Shown here: positions 35,249 to 43,776 of the stretch, piece by piece | Layout of the letters: the number at the start of each line of letters is the position of its first letter | Numbering within the stretch: the stretch's first letter is position 1 | DNA from: Desulfosporosinus sp. | Lineage (GTDB): Bacteria; Bacillota; Desulfitobacteriia; Desulfitobacteriales; Desulfitobacteriaceae | Direction of reading: 5' to 3' | DNA length: 53,645 bases | NCBI GenBank assembly: GCA_031292055.1 | Contig: JARLHV010000156.1 | Location: 1 to 53,645, forward strand | Translations under genes and position numbers: made by a program | Notes under the pieces: generated by a model | The model's input: only the letters and a program-made list of their open reading frames with translations | Told to the model about the DNA's origin: nothing | Database searches by the model: none

Positions 35249-35599
35249 CTTAAAATCCCGCATTTTTTTATACCTACAAGGAAAAACGCTGTAAATACGC
35301 CTTGGGGAATTCTGAACGGAGAACCACAGATTACACATGAAAAGAACGATAAGAGAAACCACAGATTAACACAGATTTCACAGATTAAGAAGGATTAATT
35401 ATAGAAAAATAATAAACAATTATCTCAAAGCTACAGGATTAAATCGGCCTTTTATCAGCTTTGGCGAATATCAATTGCGTTACAAGCGATTTATAGTTTA
35501 GAGCTAAAAATGTATTTTTTAAATCTGTGTTAATCTGTGTAATCTGTGGTTAAAATCGGGGTTTATTAATGTAGGTATTATTTTTCACGGGAATCAAGG
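35249..35599 (+). mobile_element. Repeat element copy C, type copy: terminal inverted repeats and 6-bp duplication
   Basis: A 351-base non-coding element. The two ends are imperfect inverted repeats over about 30 bases (roughly 20 identical), both containing ATNCCCG and TATACCTACA. TCTCTA is duplicated at 35243-35248 and 35600-35605 (the match extends to nine bases here). The core has paired segments AACCACAGATTACAC and GTGTAATCTGTGGTT, so the whole can fold into a long hairpin. There is no ORF. It sits one base from the stop codon of amt. With the terminator and GC hairpin it accounts for the 527-base gap. Confidence 0.88.
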
Positions 35600-35606
35600 T
35601 CTCTAC

Positions 35607-36836
35607 TTAGATAAAATCCGGATAGGCTTCTTCCCCATGTAATGACAAATCCAAACCAGTTGTTTCCTGTTCTTCACTGACGCGAAGTTTCGTCACCAAG
35701 CTTATCACTTTCAAAATGATAAACGTCGCTATCACAGCAAAGGCCACAGTAATTAGGACACTTATCGCTTGAATTCCTAACAGCGAAGGGTTTCCATAGA
35801 ACAACCCATTGTTGCCCAGCGGATTAATAGTCTTGGTGGCAAAGATCCCTGTTGCCAGAGCTCCCCACGTCCCACCAATTCCATGGCAACCAAAGGCGTC
35901 CAAGGCATCATCATAACCAAATTTTGATTTCATCACGCTGATCGTGAAATAACAAATCATACCTCCGATTAAACCAATAACTATGGCAGAAAGCGGGGTT
36001 ACAAATCCTGCGCCCGGAGTTATCGCTACTAATCCTGAGACTGCACCACTAGCTGCCCCAAGCATGGTGGATTTTCCGCGGTGAAGACGTTCCACTACGA
36101 CCCAAGCTATAGCCGCCGCAGCTGCAGCGGTATTTGTATTCACAAAGGCCATACCCGCTAAACCATTCGCACCCAAGGCACTTCCTGCATTAAACCCAAA
36201 CCAGCCAAACCAGAGGAGTCCTGCTCCTAAAACGGTCATGGGAATATGATGCGGCGCCATAGAGTCTTTGCCAAGTCCTTTGCGCTTGCCAAGTACCAAC
36301 GCCGCTATCAGTCCGGAATATCCTGAACTGATATGGACCACATTTCCTCCCGCAAAGTCTAATGCTCCGAGATTCCTTAAGAAACCTCCGACGCCCCAGA
36401 TCCAATGAGCCAATGGATCATAAACAAACGTAGCCCACAAGAGCATAAAGAGAATAAAGGCCGGAAAACGCATCCGCTCAGCAATCGAACCGCTGATCAA
36501 AGCGGGGGTGATGACTGCAAACATCATTTGGAAAGCCATAAAAACAATCGCTGGAATAGACGCTGCATAATCTGGATTGGGGTTCATCCCCACGCCATTT
36601 AAGCCAAACCAGTTCAGGCTTCCGATTATGCTATGAAAGTCTGGCCCAAAGGCCAAAGTATATCCCACCAAAATCCACTGCAAGGACATGAGGCCAATGA
36701 CGATCCAACTATGCATAAGAGTACTGAGAACGTTCTTTTTGCGCACCATACCACCATAAAAGAGCGCTAAACCGGGTGTCATAAGAAAAACCAGTGCTGT
36801 GCAGATCATAATAAATCCTGTATCTCCCGTATCCAT
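35607..36836 (-). CDS. amt: Ammonium transporter
   Basis: The 409-aa protein has about 11 membrane helices and the Amt/Mep/Rh signatures: FLMTPGLALFYGGMVRKKNVLSTLMH near the N-terminus, FAGGNVVHISSGYSGL with the first pore His, LLWFGWFGFNAGSA, and DAFGCHGIGGTWGALATGIFA with the second pore His. It would carry NH4+/NH3 across the membrane as a trimer. No glnB/glnK follows, which is unusual because the two genes are often paired. GAGGAGG lies before the ATG. Its stop codon is one base from a repeat element. A 300-base structured leader suggests RNA-level control. Confidence 0.95.
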   Translation of the reverse strand: MDTGDTGFIMICTALVFLMTPGLALFYGGMVRKKNVLSTLMHSWIVIGLMSLQWILVGYTLAFGPDFHSIIGSLNWFGLNGVGMNPNPDYAASIPAIVFMAFQMMFAVITPALISGSIAERMRFPAFILFMLLWATFVYDPLAHWIWGVGGFLRNLGALDFAGGNVVHISSGYSGLIAALVLGKRKGLGKDSMAPHHIPMTVLGAGLLWFGWFGFNAGSALGANGLAGMAFVNTNTAAAAAAIAWVVVERLHRGKSTMLGAASGAVSGLVAITPGAGFVTPLSAIVIGLIGGMICYFTISVMKSKFGYDDALDAFGCHGIGGTWGALATGIFATKTINPLGNNGLFYGNPSLLGIQAISVLITVAFAVIATFIILKVISLVTKLRVSEEQETTGLDLSLHGEEAYPDFI

Positions 36837-37137
36837 AACTATTCCTCCTCTTCAGCAAACTGGGTTAGCGCCAACGCTAACCTTAAGTTGCCCTTGTTTC
36901 TCTCGAAAGTTATCCGTTAAACTTTCGGAGAGACGCAAAAAAAACAGCACAATTAAGATACTCTTACGAGTAGTCTCAAAGCGCCATTGCTTTGCTTTCT
37001 GTTTACTAACCAAAGGTTATCGGCTGTGCACACCTTATGGTTGGTATTCTAGCACGAAGAAGAACTATTTTGCAATACTTTTTTTCATGAATCTTGTATA
37101 CCTGGCCCGAGACCCCAAGTCCTGAGTATACGGTTAA
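36837..37137 (-). promoter_or_regulatory. Structured leader of amt
   Basis: This 301-base gap holds four hairpins on the amt-sense strand. In order they are CAAAGC-AATGGC-GCTTTG (36994-36977, six-base loop), TACTC-GTAA-GAGTA (36972-36959), a long bulged stem around CGAAAGTT (36932-36898) after a run of eight T, and GGTTAGCG/CGCTAACC (36882-36863) about 15-20 bases above the ribosome site. The first loop has A at position 1 and G at position 4, as in targets of ANTAR antiterminators. Only one of the two hairpins expected for that motif is convincing. Confidence 0.4.
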
Positions 37138-38460
37138 TCAGCGCTGAATTTGGGAAAGAACTGTCATTAAGGCCGGTGCGATAAAGGGAGTGTAAACAAA
37201 ATCCAAAAATGAATATAAGATCAAGCCAATAACTCCACCAATCATTGAGCCATTAATCCGAATCCATTGGAGGTCGTTACCCGCCTTCTCTTCAACAAAT
37301 TGATTGAGATCCTGGTCCGTATAAGCAGCAAGTGTCTCTCTGACCATACCGCCGATCAGATCATGTTCATTTTGAATCACTTGGCATATGGTATCCACCA
37401 GAAACGAATTGATCTTCCCCCGAAGTTCCAAGTTCTGCTGAATACTAGCCCAACATTTTTCCAGATAGGGATGCAGCGTACGATAGAGAGCGTTCGGTTC
37501 CGAAGGAGTGGAAGGTGATGAGGCAACTTTCAGGGCTTCGCCAAGCACAGATTCTAAAAACTTGCTAACTAAGGCCTCGCTTAATAGGTCTTCCTTCCAG
37601 CGCTCGATGTGAGCGCTAAAGCGGGTATCAAACTCTAATTCCACTACTCTAGTAAGCAAGATATCCTTGAGACTTATACGCAAAGGATCCAGGGGGTCTC
37701 TAAATTTACGTAAGGTTAGGAGTAGCTCTACTTGCAAGGCGTCCGCTGCTTCGTCAAGGTTTAAGCCGTCTGACATTTCTACAAAACCCATCATGGTACG
37801 AAATATCGACCCTCCATTGCCTACTTTTTCTTCTTTAACTTCCTCAAGGTAACCGAGAATGCTCTTACGTGTTTCTCCATCAGCTGCTTTATCCCAGAGC
37901 ACTTCAGCTAAGAGGTCCAGGCCTTGATCAATGTACCCCTGTTCTAACGCCCACTCTCTTATCTCCTGTACCTTAGGGGCCAAATTCCAGGTCTGGGCAG
38001 TGTCACGAAGAAACACGGCTAGTTTCTCTGCCAGTTGAGCCGGTTGCTGTTTTTCTGCATACCGCCGCAGGTAGGCCAAAATCAGGTCCGTCAGGTAAAC
38101 TGATCCGCCTGCTTTTTCTACGCTGAGAAGCAATCCTTCAATAAATGGGATTCCCTCTATCTTCTTACGTATTAAATCCATGTTCAGCAACTTTGTTTGC
38201 ACAATTGAGGCCACAGCTTCGATCACTTTCACGCGGTTGCGAGGGATCAGAGCGGTATGATAACCCCAACCCAAGGGCTTTTTAAAGATCGCGGTTACCG
38301 CAAACCAATCAGCAACGCCACCCACTAAGGCCGCTTCTAAGACGGAAACCAACAACCTAATTCCCAAGCTATAGGGATTGAAATGCTCTAACACCGCTGC
38401 AGCCACGCAAAAGAGGAAAACAGCGCTCAAGGTGATATTGGCCTTTCTGTGATAATTCAT
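37138..38460 (-). CDS. DUF445 family membrane protein (second of tandem pair)
   Basis: The 440-aa protein has membrane segments at both ends and a long, mostly helical middle. The N-terminal LVGGVADWFAVTAIFKKPLGW and the C-terminal FVEEKAGNDLQWIRINGSMIGGVIGLILYS are the family signatures. The function of DUF445 (YheB/YjiN group) is not established; a membrane-organising or envelope role has been suggested for homologues. The ATG overlaps the upstream paralogue's stop (ATGA), so the two are co-translated and may form a hetero-oligomer. It lies upstream of amt but separated by the amt leader. Confidence 0.88.
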   Translation of the reverse strand: MNYHRKANITLSAVFLFCVAAAVLEHFNPYSLGIRLLVSVLEAALVGGVADWFAVTAIFKKPLGWGYHTALIPRNRVKVIEAVASIVQTKLLNMDLIRKKIEGIPFIEGLLLSVEKAGGSVYLTDLILAYLRRYAEKQQPAQLAEKLAVFLRDTAQTWNLAPKVQEIREWALEQGYIDQGLDLLAEVLWDKAADGETRKSILGYLEEVKEEKVGNGGSIFRTMMGFVEMSDGLNLDEAADALQVELLLTLRKFRDPLDPLRISLKDILLTRVVELEFDTRFSAHIERWKEDLLSEALVSKFLESVLGEALKVASSPSTPSEPNALYRTLHPYLEKCWASIQQNLELRGKINSFLVDTICQVIQNEHDLIGGMVRETLAAYTDQDLNQFVEEKAGNDLQWIRINGSMIGGVIGLILYSFLDFVYTPFIAPALMTVLSQIQR

Positions 38461-39677
38461 TTCAGCACCATCCCCAGCACGTATATCATTATTCCAACCA
38501 GGCCGCCCACGACTGAGCCGTTAATTCGGATCATTTGCAGGTCGTTACCGGCTTTCTCCTCGATCAATTCAACAAGCTTGTCGTCTGTGAGCGGATCCAA
38601 ACCTTCATGAACCATACGTCCAATGGTCTTGTGGTGAAGTCCAATCTGTTTTTCGAGGATAAGCTTGACCCGATCATCCAGCTTCGACCTAAAGGAACGA
38701 TTGCGCTCTAAGCTGCCAAGGTACTCATCCCAATTGTGCTCTAAATCCTTTATAAAGTGCGTAAGCACAGAGGGTATTTTTTTATTTTTCGGGACGGTCG
38801 AATTTTCTAAGCTTTTGGAAAGAATATCAAGCGCAATCTGCTTGAAACTTTCTTGCAGAGAAGCGTTCATCTTAAGTTCCAATACCCAGTGGAACAACGA
38901 ATCCTTTAGCCATTGCTCAACGGTACCATCCTGGAGCGCTGTTTTGATCCTGGCTTGGAGACCATGCGCCAGAACAGAAGGTGCAGGCAGAAACTTTACG
39001 ACCATTTTACGGGTGGGATTATTGGCACCATACCTTGTCAGAGCTGCATCCAGCGTATTCATCAGGGCAACTTTAAGCTCAGGTTGTTCCACATAGTCAT
39101 TAATTGCCCCACAAATAACCGTCAAAACTTGATCGACATCTCCGTGCTCTAAGCTAAATTCCAGGACTTCCGCCAGAGTTTGCGCGAGACTCAAGCTATC
39201 GATGTTGGCTTGGAGGACGCCCTGCCTAATCCGTGTGGACTCTGTTTGCTCCAGTTGCCTAACCATATCCTCTGCGAGATCCATTAGTAAGAGGGCAACA
39301 GAACGTTTGACCTCCTGCTTGCCAAAAATCCGAAGCAGCACGCCGGAAAAGTCCCAGGCGGACAGTTTGCGCCGGAGTACGTCTTGTGAAAGTAATTCAT
39401 CCTGTACCATATCTGCCAAGGCGACAAAAATCCGTTCTCGATTCTGGGGAATTATCTCTGTGCGAATTACTTTGCCTGGACGAATTCCCAAGGGACGTCG
39501 AAAAAGCGCCGTCACCGCAAACCAATCTGCAAGCCCCCCGATCATTCCCGCGCTACATCCACTGGAAATAAACCCGCCGACAAAACCCGCATGAAACGGA
39601 TAACTGAGCAGAAATCCCAGAGTCATCCCCCCTAGGGTGAAATTTGCGATCCGGGCATTATTTTTTCTTCTCGTCAT
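38457..39677 (-). CDS. DUF445 family membrane protein (first of tandem pair)
   Basis: The roughly 406-aa paralogue of the next gene has the same plan: N-terminal GCSAGMIGGLADWFAVTALFRRPLG, a helical middle, and C-terminal LIEEKAGNDLQMIRINGSVVGGLVGIMIYV. Conservation is highest at the two membrane-proximal ends and low in the middle, as expected after an old duplication. ATG 39677 is preferred, with AGGTGG eight bases upstream, over the GTG at 39689, which overlaps that site. Function unknown. Confidence 0.88.
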   Translation of the reverse strand: MTRRKNNARIANFTLGGMTLGFLLSYPFHAGFVGGFISSGCSAGMIGGLADWFAVTALFRRPLGIRPGKVIRTEIIPQNRERIFVALADMVQDELLSQDVLRRKLSAWDFSGVLLRIFGKQEVKRSVALLLMDLAEDMVRQLEQTESTRIRQGVLQANIDSLSLAQTLAEVLEFSLEHGDVDQVLTVICGAINDYVEQPELKVALMNTLDAALTRYGANNPTRKMVVKFLPAPSVLAHGLQARIKTALQDGTVEQWLKDSLFHWVLELKMNASLQESFKQIALDILSKSLENSTVPKNKKIPSVLTHFIKDLEHNWDEYLGSLERNRSFRSKLDDRVKLILEKQIGLHHKTIGRMVHEGLDPLTDDKLVELIEEKAGNDLQMIRINGSVVGGLVGIMIYVLGMVLK

Positions 39678-39767
39678 TATTTTTTCCACCTACATCAAAT
39701 ATTGAATAACTAGCTCTACGCCCATGGGTTAAGGTGTTTCTTCCTAATACTAGCCTATTTTTCGTCC

Positions 39768-40943
39768 CTATACCAGTGGTGCGTTAACCATCATGCTTAT
39801 TTTACTTCCTACCAGTAAAACGATCAGCACCAAAACTGTTGCTCCAGTGATGTAGGGTAAGCCCATTCTGAATTCGAAAAGGGCTCCCCCGGTCACTGGA
39901 CCAAAAACTCTGCCCAGACTGGCAAAGGACTGAAAAACCCCCAGCGAAGCTCCCTGTCCACGGGAAGTCTGTTTGGAAACAAGACTTGAGCTGGTTGGGG
40001 TCATCAAAGAATTACCTACCATAAAGACAACTGTCGACATAACTAATAAAACCGGATTTCCAGCCAAAATAATCAAAATCAATCCGAACGCAGCAAGACA
40101 TGCTCCCGACTTCAAAAGGTTAGCCTCCCCAAACTTCTTAACTAAGGGGCCAATTAATCCACCCTGAACAAGCACAGCAAAGATCCCCAGAATAGCAAAC
40201 GTGATTCCTATTTGTCGCGGGCCAAAACCAACTCTCGCTGCTGAAAATAACGCATAGGTGCTTTCGAACATGGACATTGAGAAACTGATGACGAAATTAA
40301 AAGCGAACAACGCAAACAAGGGGTCTTTCACAACCCCTAAGCTAAGCCTGGGCCTCCGACGTCTGAGATCATCTGAGATCGGCTGCCGCAACGATTCCGG
40401 CAATAAGATCCAAGTAAAAGGTATCAGCAGTATGGCTAACCCCCCAGCAACAAAAAACGGCAACGAAAAACTATAACCGCCGAGCCAGCCACCCAGAGCT
40501 GGTCCAAAGACCATACCAAGCCCCATCGCGGCACCAAGCATTCCCATGCCTTTTGAGCGACCAATTCCTTCGGTTATATCGGCCAGGTAGGCCATTCCCG
40601 TCGGTAGAGTGGCCGAGGAAACCATACCCGCCAAAGCACGAAGTCCAATTAACAAATAGAGATTGTTAATCATGCCGAACATTATAAAGGTTACACCATA
40701 CCCCCCAATTCCAATCAGCAGGACCGGCCGTCGGCCTATGCGATCAGATAACCTACCCCAGAGAGGAGCAAAAATGAACTGCATGATGGAATAGATCGAC
40801 ATAAAAATCCCTAAGGAAAGAGCTCCTCCGCCCAGCTTACTTACAAAAAACGGCAAAATCGGAATAACAATTCCGAACCCCACCATGACTAAAAATTGGA
40901 TAATCAGTAAGATCACCATAGGACGCATCATCTGCTTCTGCAT
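39768..40943 (-). CDS. MFS transporter, probable drug:H+ antiporter (12-TM)
   Basis: The 391-aa protein has 12 membrane helices in two halves. The loop 2-3 motif GRLSDRIGRRPVLLIG is canonical for the major facilitator superfamily, and GMLGAAMGLGMVFGPALGGWLGG is the motif C-like helix 5 sequence typical of drug exporters (TetA/Bmr type). Substrate cannot be read. GGGAG lies ten bases before the ATG. A possible short ORF ends just upstream on the same strand. It is divergent from the hydrogenase operon. Confidence 0.92.
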   Translation of the reverse strand: MQKQMMRPMVILLIIQFLVMVGFGIVIPILPFFVSKLGGGALSLGIFMSIYSIMQFIFAPLWGRLSDRIGRRPVLLIGIGGYGVTFIMFGMINNLYLLIGLRALAGMVSSATLPTGMAYLADITEGIGRSKGMGMLGAAMGLGMVFGPALGGWLGGYSFSLPFFVAGGLAILLIPFTWILLPESLRQPISDDLRRRRPRLSLGVVKDPLFALFAFNFVISFSMSMFESTYALFSAARVGFGPRQIGITFAILGIFAVLVQGGLIGPLVKKFGEANLLKSGACLAAFGLILIILAGNPVLLVMSTVVFMVGNSLMTPTSSSLVSKQTSRGQGASLGVFQSFASLGRVFGPVTGGALFEFRMGLPYITGATVLVLIVLLVGSKISMMVNAPLV

Positions 40944-40963
40944 TTAAAAAAGGCTCCCATCTA

Positions 40964-41098
40964 TCATATTTTCCCTCTCAACATCGCAATTAACAAGCTG
41001 GCCGCTCCTTCCCTGTTGGCCAATGCTAAATCTTCCGGCACATTGCTGTGCTGCTCCAAGAGCCTATGCAACTTTGGTTTATTATAAGGCACATTCAA
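40964..41098 (-). CDS. Possible small ORF or gene remnant upstream of the MFS gene
   Basis: From TTG 41098 this frame reads 44 residues with protein-like composition (PYNKPKLHRLLEQHSN, LALANREGAASLLIAML) and stops 20 bases before the MFS start. The open frame continues upstream for about 16 more codons (RQIIFWAEKVVIF) with no standard start and no ribosome site. It is therefore either a rarely started peptide or the truncated end of an older gene. No family recognised. Confidence 0.35.
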   Translation of the reverse strand: MNVPYNKPKLHRLLEQHSNVPEDLALANREGAASLLIAMLRGKI

Positions 41099-41216
41099 GA
41101 AAATAACTACTTTTTCTGCCCAGAATATTATTTGTCTAAGCCTGTCCTATGTATACCTAAATTATAAAACAATGGGAATAGTAAAGATTATGTTCTTAAA
41201 GTAAAGGAGGATTTCC

Positions 41217-41726
41217 ATGTGTGACCACGCCTCAAGCAACGATCCTTACCCTGGACTGGATGAGTATATCGATAACCTTGCCTACAAAAAAGAAAACTTG
41301 ATTGGAATCCTGCATTACGCTCAAGAACTTTTCGGATACTTACCCGACAAGTTACAGTGGCATATCGCCCAAAAGCTTGACATTCCTTCGGCCAAGGTCT
41401 ACGGGGTTGTGAGTTTCTACTCTTTTTTTACCATGAAACCCCGGGGAAAACACGTTATTAACGTCTGCATGGGCACCGCTTGTTTTGTGCGCGGTGCTGA
41501 GAAGCTACAGGCAGAACTTGAAAAACAGCTGGGTATTAAAACCGGACAAACCACCAGCGACAATCTTTTTTCCCTGGATTCTCTGCGCTGCATCGGAGCG
41601 TGTGGCCTTGCCCCAGTTATGATGATTGATGGAAAAGTCTATGGACGCCTTCACGAGCCGGAGGAGATCAGACAAATCCTGGCAGAATACCGCTCAGAAC
41701 CGAAACTAGCAACTATCGGACTCTGA
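41217..41726 (+). CDS. hydC: NuoE-like [2Fe-2S] subunit of NAD-dependent [FeFe] hydrogenase
   Basis: The 169-aa thioredoxin-like ferredoxin subunit has four cluster ligands, Cys84, Cys89, Cys125 and Cys129, in NVCMGTACF and LRCIGACG. The N-terminal helical part (NLIGILHYAQELFGYLP; VVSFYSFF) is standard for NuoE/HydC. It is the first gene of a rightward operon with NuoF-like and [FeFe]-catalytic genes, the layout of trimeric bifurcating hydrogenases. Strong AAAGGAGG upstream. It would pass electrons between the flavoprotein HydB and HydA or a partner. Confidence 0.95.
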   Translation: MCDHASSNDPYPGLDEYIDNLAYKKENLIGILHYAQELFGYLPDKLQWHIAQKLDIPSAKVYGVVSFYSFFTMKPRGKHVINVCMGTACFVRGAEKLQAELEKQLGIKTGQTTSDNLFSLDSLRCIGACGLAPVMMIDGKVYGRLHEPEEIRQILAEYRSEPKLATIGL

Positions 41727-41786
41727 ACCGCTGATCTCTGACCTCGCGCCTCCAATATGAAGCATCCGCAAAGGAAGGGAAAGATC

Positions 41787-43670
41787 ATGAAACTCAGCAA
41801 CACTGATGCCCTGAATGCCCTCAAAGCACAAAGTCGCGTTCTCCTTGAAAACCGACGCGTCTCAAACCCTGTCACAACTAAAGAGGCTCAAGGCCTGCCC
41901 AGGAACGTTTTAATCTGTGGGGGACCCGGCTGCCACTCCTCGGGTGGTCCCAAAATCGCGGAACAACTTGAAGAGGAGCTGAACCGGCGAGGTTTATCGG
42001 AACAGGTTAAAGTTTTCCGACCCGGCTGTTTCGGTTTTTGCGAGCAAGGGCCGATGATTGAGATTCACCCTGATAACACCACCTATTGTGAGGTTTCCGT
42101 CGAAGACGTGCCAACCATTGTCGAAGAGCACTTTATTCAAGGCAACCGGGTAGAACGTCTCCTCTTTAAGGATCCCAACACCCAAAAGCGTTTTGCTTCA
42201 GACCTCCCCTTTTATGAGGGTCAAGTGCGCATTGCCTTGCGTAACGTCGGTTACCTTGCCCCTGAAAATATTCTTGAATATATTGCCGCCGATGGCTATC
42301 AAGCCTTGGCTCAAATCCTGGCCTTAGATCCTGCCTCTGTCATTGACGTGATCAAAAAAAGCGGTCTCCGGGGACGAGGTGGCGGTGGCTTTTCCACCGG
42401 TTTAAAATGGGAATTAACCCGGAAAAGTGAGGCCAAGCAACGATACATCGTTTGCAATGCTGATGAAGGGGATCCCGGTGCCTTTATGGACCGCTCCATC
42501 TTAGAAGGAGATCCCCATAGCGTTTTAGAAGGCATGCTTATCGCCGGCTCAGCGATTGGAGCTAGCTATGGATTCATCTATGTTCGAGCGGAATACCCGG
42601 CGGCCATTCGCCGTTTGCAAGTCGCTATAGTCCAGGCACGAGAGCATGGCTTACTTGGCAAGGATATTTTAGGCAGCGATTTTTGCTTTGATATTGAGCT
42701 TAAATACGGTGCCGGAGCCTTTGTCTGTGGGGAAGAGACCGCTCTGATCCATTCCATCGAGGGAGCCCGAGGGGAACCTTCGGTCAAACCTCCCTTCCCT
42801 GCCCAAAAAGGGCTCTGGGGGAAACCCACTTGTGTTAACAATGTGGAAACGCTGGCCAATATCCCCCCTATTATTCTTAAGGGAGCTGATTGGTTCGCGG
42901 GCATAGGTACGGAGAAAAGCAAAGGAACGAAAGTGTTTGCACTCGCCGGCAAGGTCCGAAATGTAGGACTTGTGGAAGTTCCCATGGGCACGACGCTCCG
43001 CCAAATTATCTTTAATATGGGTGGGGGGATTAAAAACCACAAACTATTTAAGGCCGCCCAAACGGGAGGCCCCTCGGGGGGATGTATTCCGACACAGTAT
43101 TTAGACACTCCCATAGAGTATGAATCCTTAACCGCCATTGGTTCTATGATGGGCTCGGGCGGGCTCATTATCTTAGATGAAAACGATTGTATGGTCAATA
43201 TCGCCAAATTTTTCCTCGAATTCTCGGTTGACGAATCCTGTGGACGTTGTACTGCTTGCCGGGTCGGTACCAAACGTCTTCATGAAATCCTAACTAAGAT
43301 CACAGAAGGCAATGGGACATTAGATGATATCGATAAATTGGAAACGCTGGGCGAGATCATCAAAGATACTTCCCTGTGCGGCTTAGGACAATCTGCTCCC
43401 AATCCTATCCTTTCCACTCTAAAATATTTCCGAGCTGAATATCTTGCTCATGTCGTAGACAAGACCTGTCCAGCCGGAGTTTGCAAGAGCTTACTGAAGT
43501 ACCAGATCACAGATAAATGCCAAGGGTGTACCCTTTGCGCAAAGCACTGCCCGGCTAACTGCATCAGCGGCACAGCTAAAAAACGCCACGTTATTGACCA
43601 GGAACGCTGCCTGAAATGTGGGGCATGTATGGAACAATGCCGCGTCGCCGGCGCTATTATCCACCATTAA
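41787..43670 (+). CDS. hydB: NuoF-like flavoprotein subunit of NAD-dependent [FeFe] hydrogenase
   Basis: The roughly 627-aa subunit oxidises or reduces NAD(H) at FMN. An N-terminal thioredoxin-like [2Fe-2S] domain (CGGPGCHSSGGPK ... CFGFCEQGP) is followed by the NuoF core with GLRGRGGGGFSTGLKW (NAD/FMN site), NADEGDPGAFMDRSI and ESCGRCTACRVGTKR (4Fe-4S). A C-terminal two-[4Fe-4S] ferredoxin domain (CQGCTLCAKHCPANC, CLKCGACMEQC) completes it. This is the full HydB domain set of electron-bifurcating enzymes, which couple NADH and reduced ferredoxin to H2. ATG 41787 is chosen for AAGGAAGGG upstream; a longer reading begins at 41757. Confidence 0.95.
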   Translation: MKLSNTDALNALKAQSRVLLENRRVSNPVTTKEAQGLPRNVLICGGPGCHSSGGPKIAEQLEEELNRRGLSEQVKVFRPGCFGFCEQGPMIEIHPDNTTYCEVSVEDVPTIVEEHFIQGNRVERLLFKDPNTQKRFASDLPFYEGQVRIALRNVGYLAPENILEYIAADGYQALAQILALDPASVIDVIKKSGLRGRGGGGFSTGLKWELTRKSEAKQRYIVCNADEGDPGAFMDRSILEGDPHSVLEGMLIAGSAIGASYGFIYVRAEYPAAIRRLQVAIVQAREHGLLGKDILGSDFCFDIELKYGAGAFVCGEETALIHSIEGARGEPSVKPPFPAQKGLWGKPTCVNNVETLANIPPIILKGADWFAGIGTEKSKGTKVFALAGKVRNVGLVEVPMGTTLRQIIFNMGGGIKNHKLFKAAQTGGPSGGCIPTQYLDTPIEYESLTAIGSMMGSGGLIILDENDCMVNIAKFFLEFSVDESCGRCTACRVGTKRLHEILTKITEGNGTLDDIDKLETLGEIIKDTSLCGLGQSAPNPILSTLKYFRAEYLAHVVDKTCPAGVCKSLLKYQITDKCQGCTLCAKHCPANCISGTAKKRHVIDQERCLKCGACMEQCRVAGAIIHH

Positions 43671-43776
43671 GGTACCCCTGTACCCTGCTTATTAGAATGC
43701 GTGGGCATAAGTGCAACTAGGCGGCCGCTTCGCATGCTCAGCGCCAGCCAAGTTTTCTTTAAAGGAGGACTTCCGT

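Noticed and set aside
42578..43273. A 231-codon ORF antisense to hydB
   Set aside because: Shadow of a well-supported NuoF-like gene, with no ribosome site and Pro/Ser-rich random composition.
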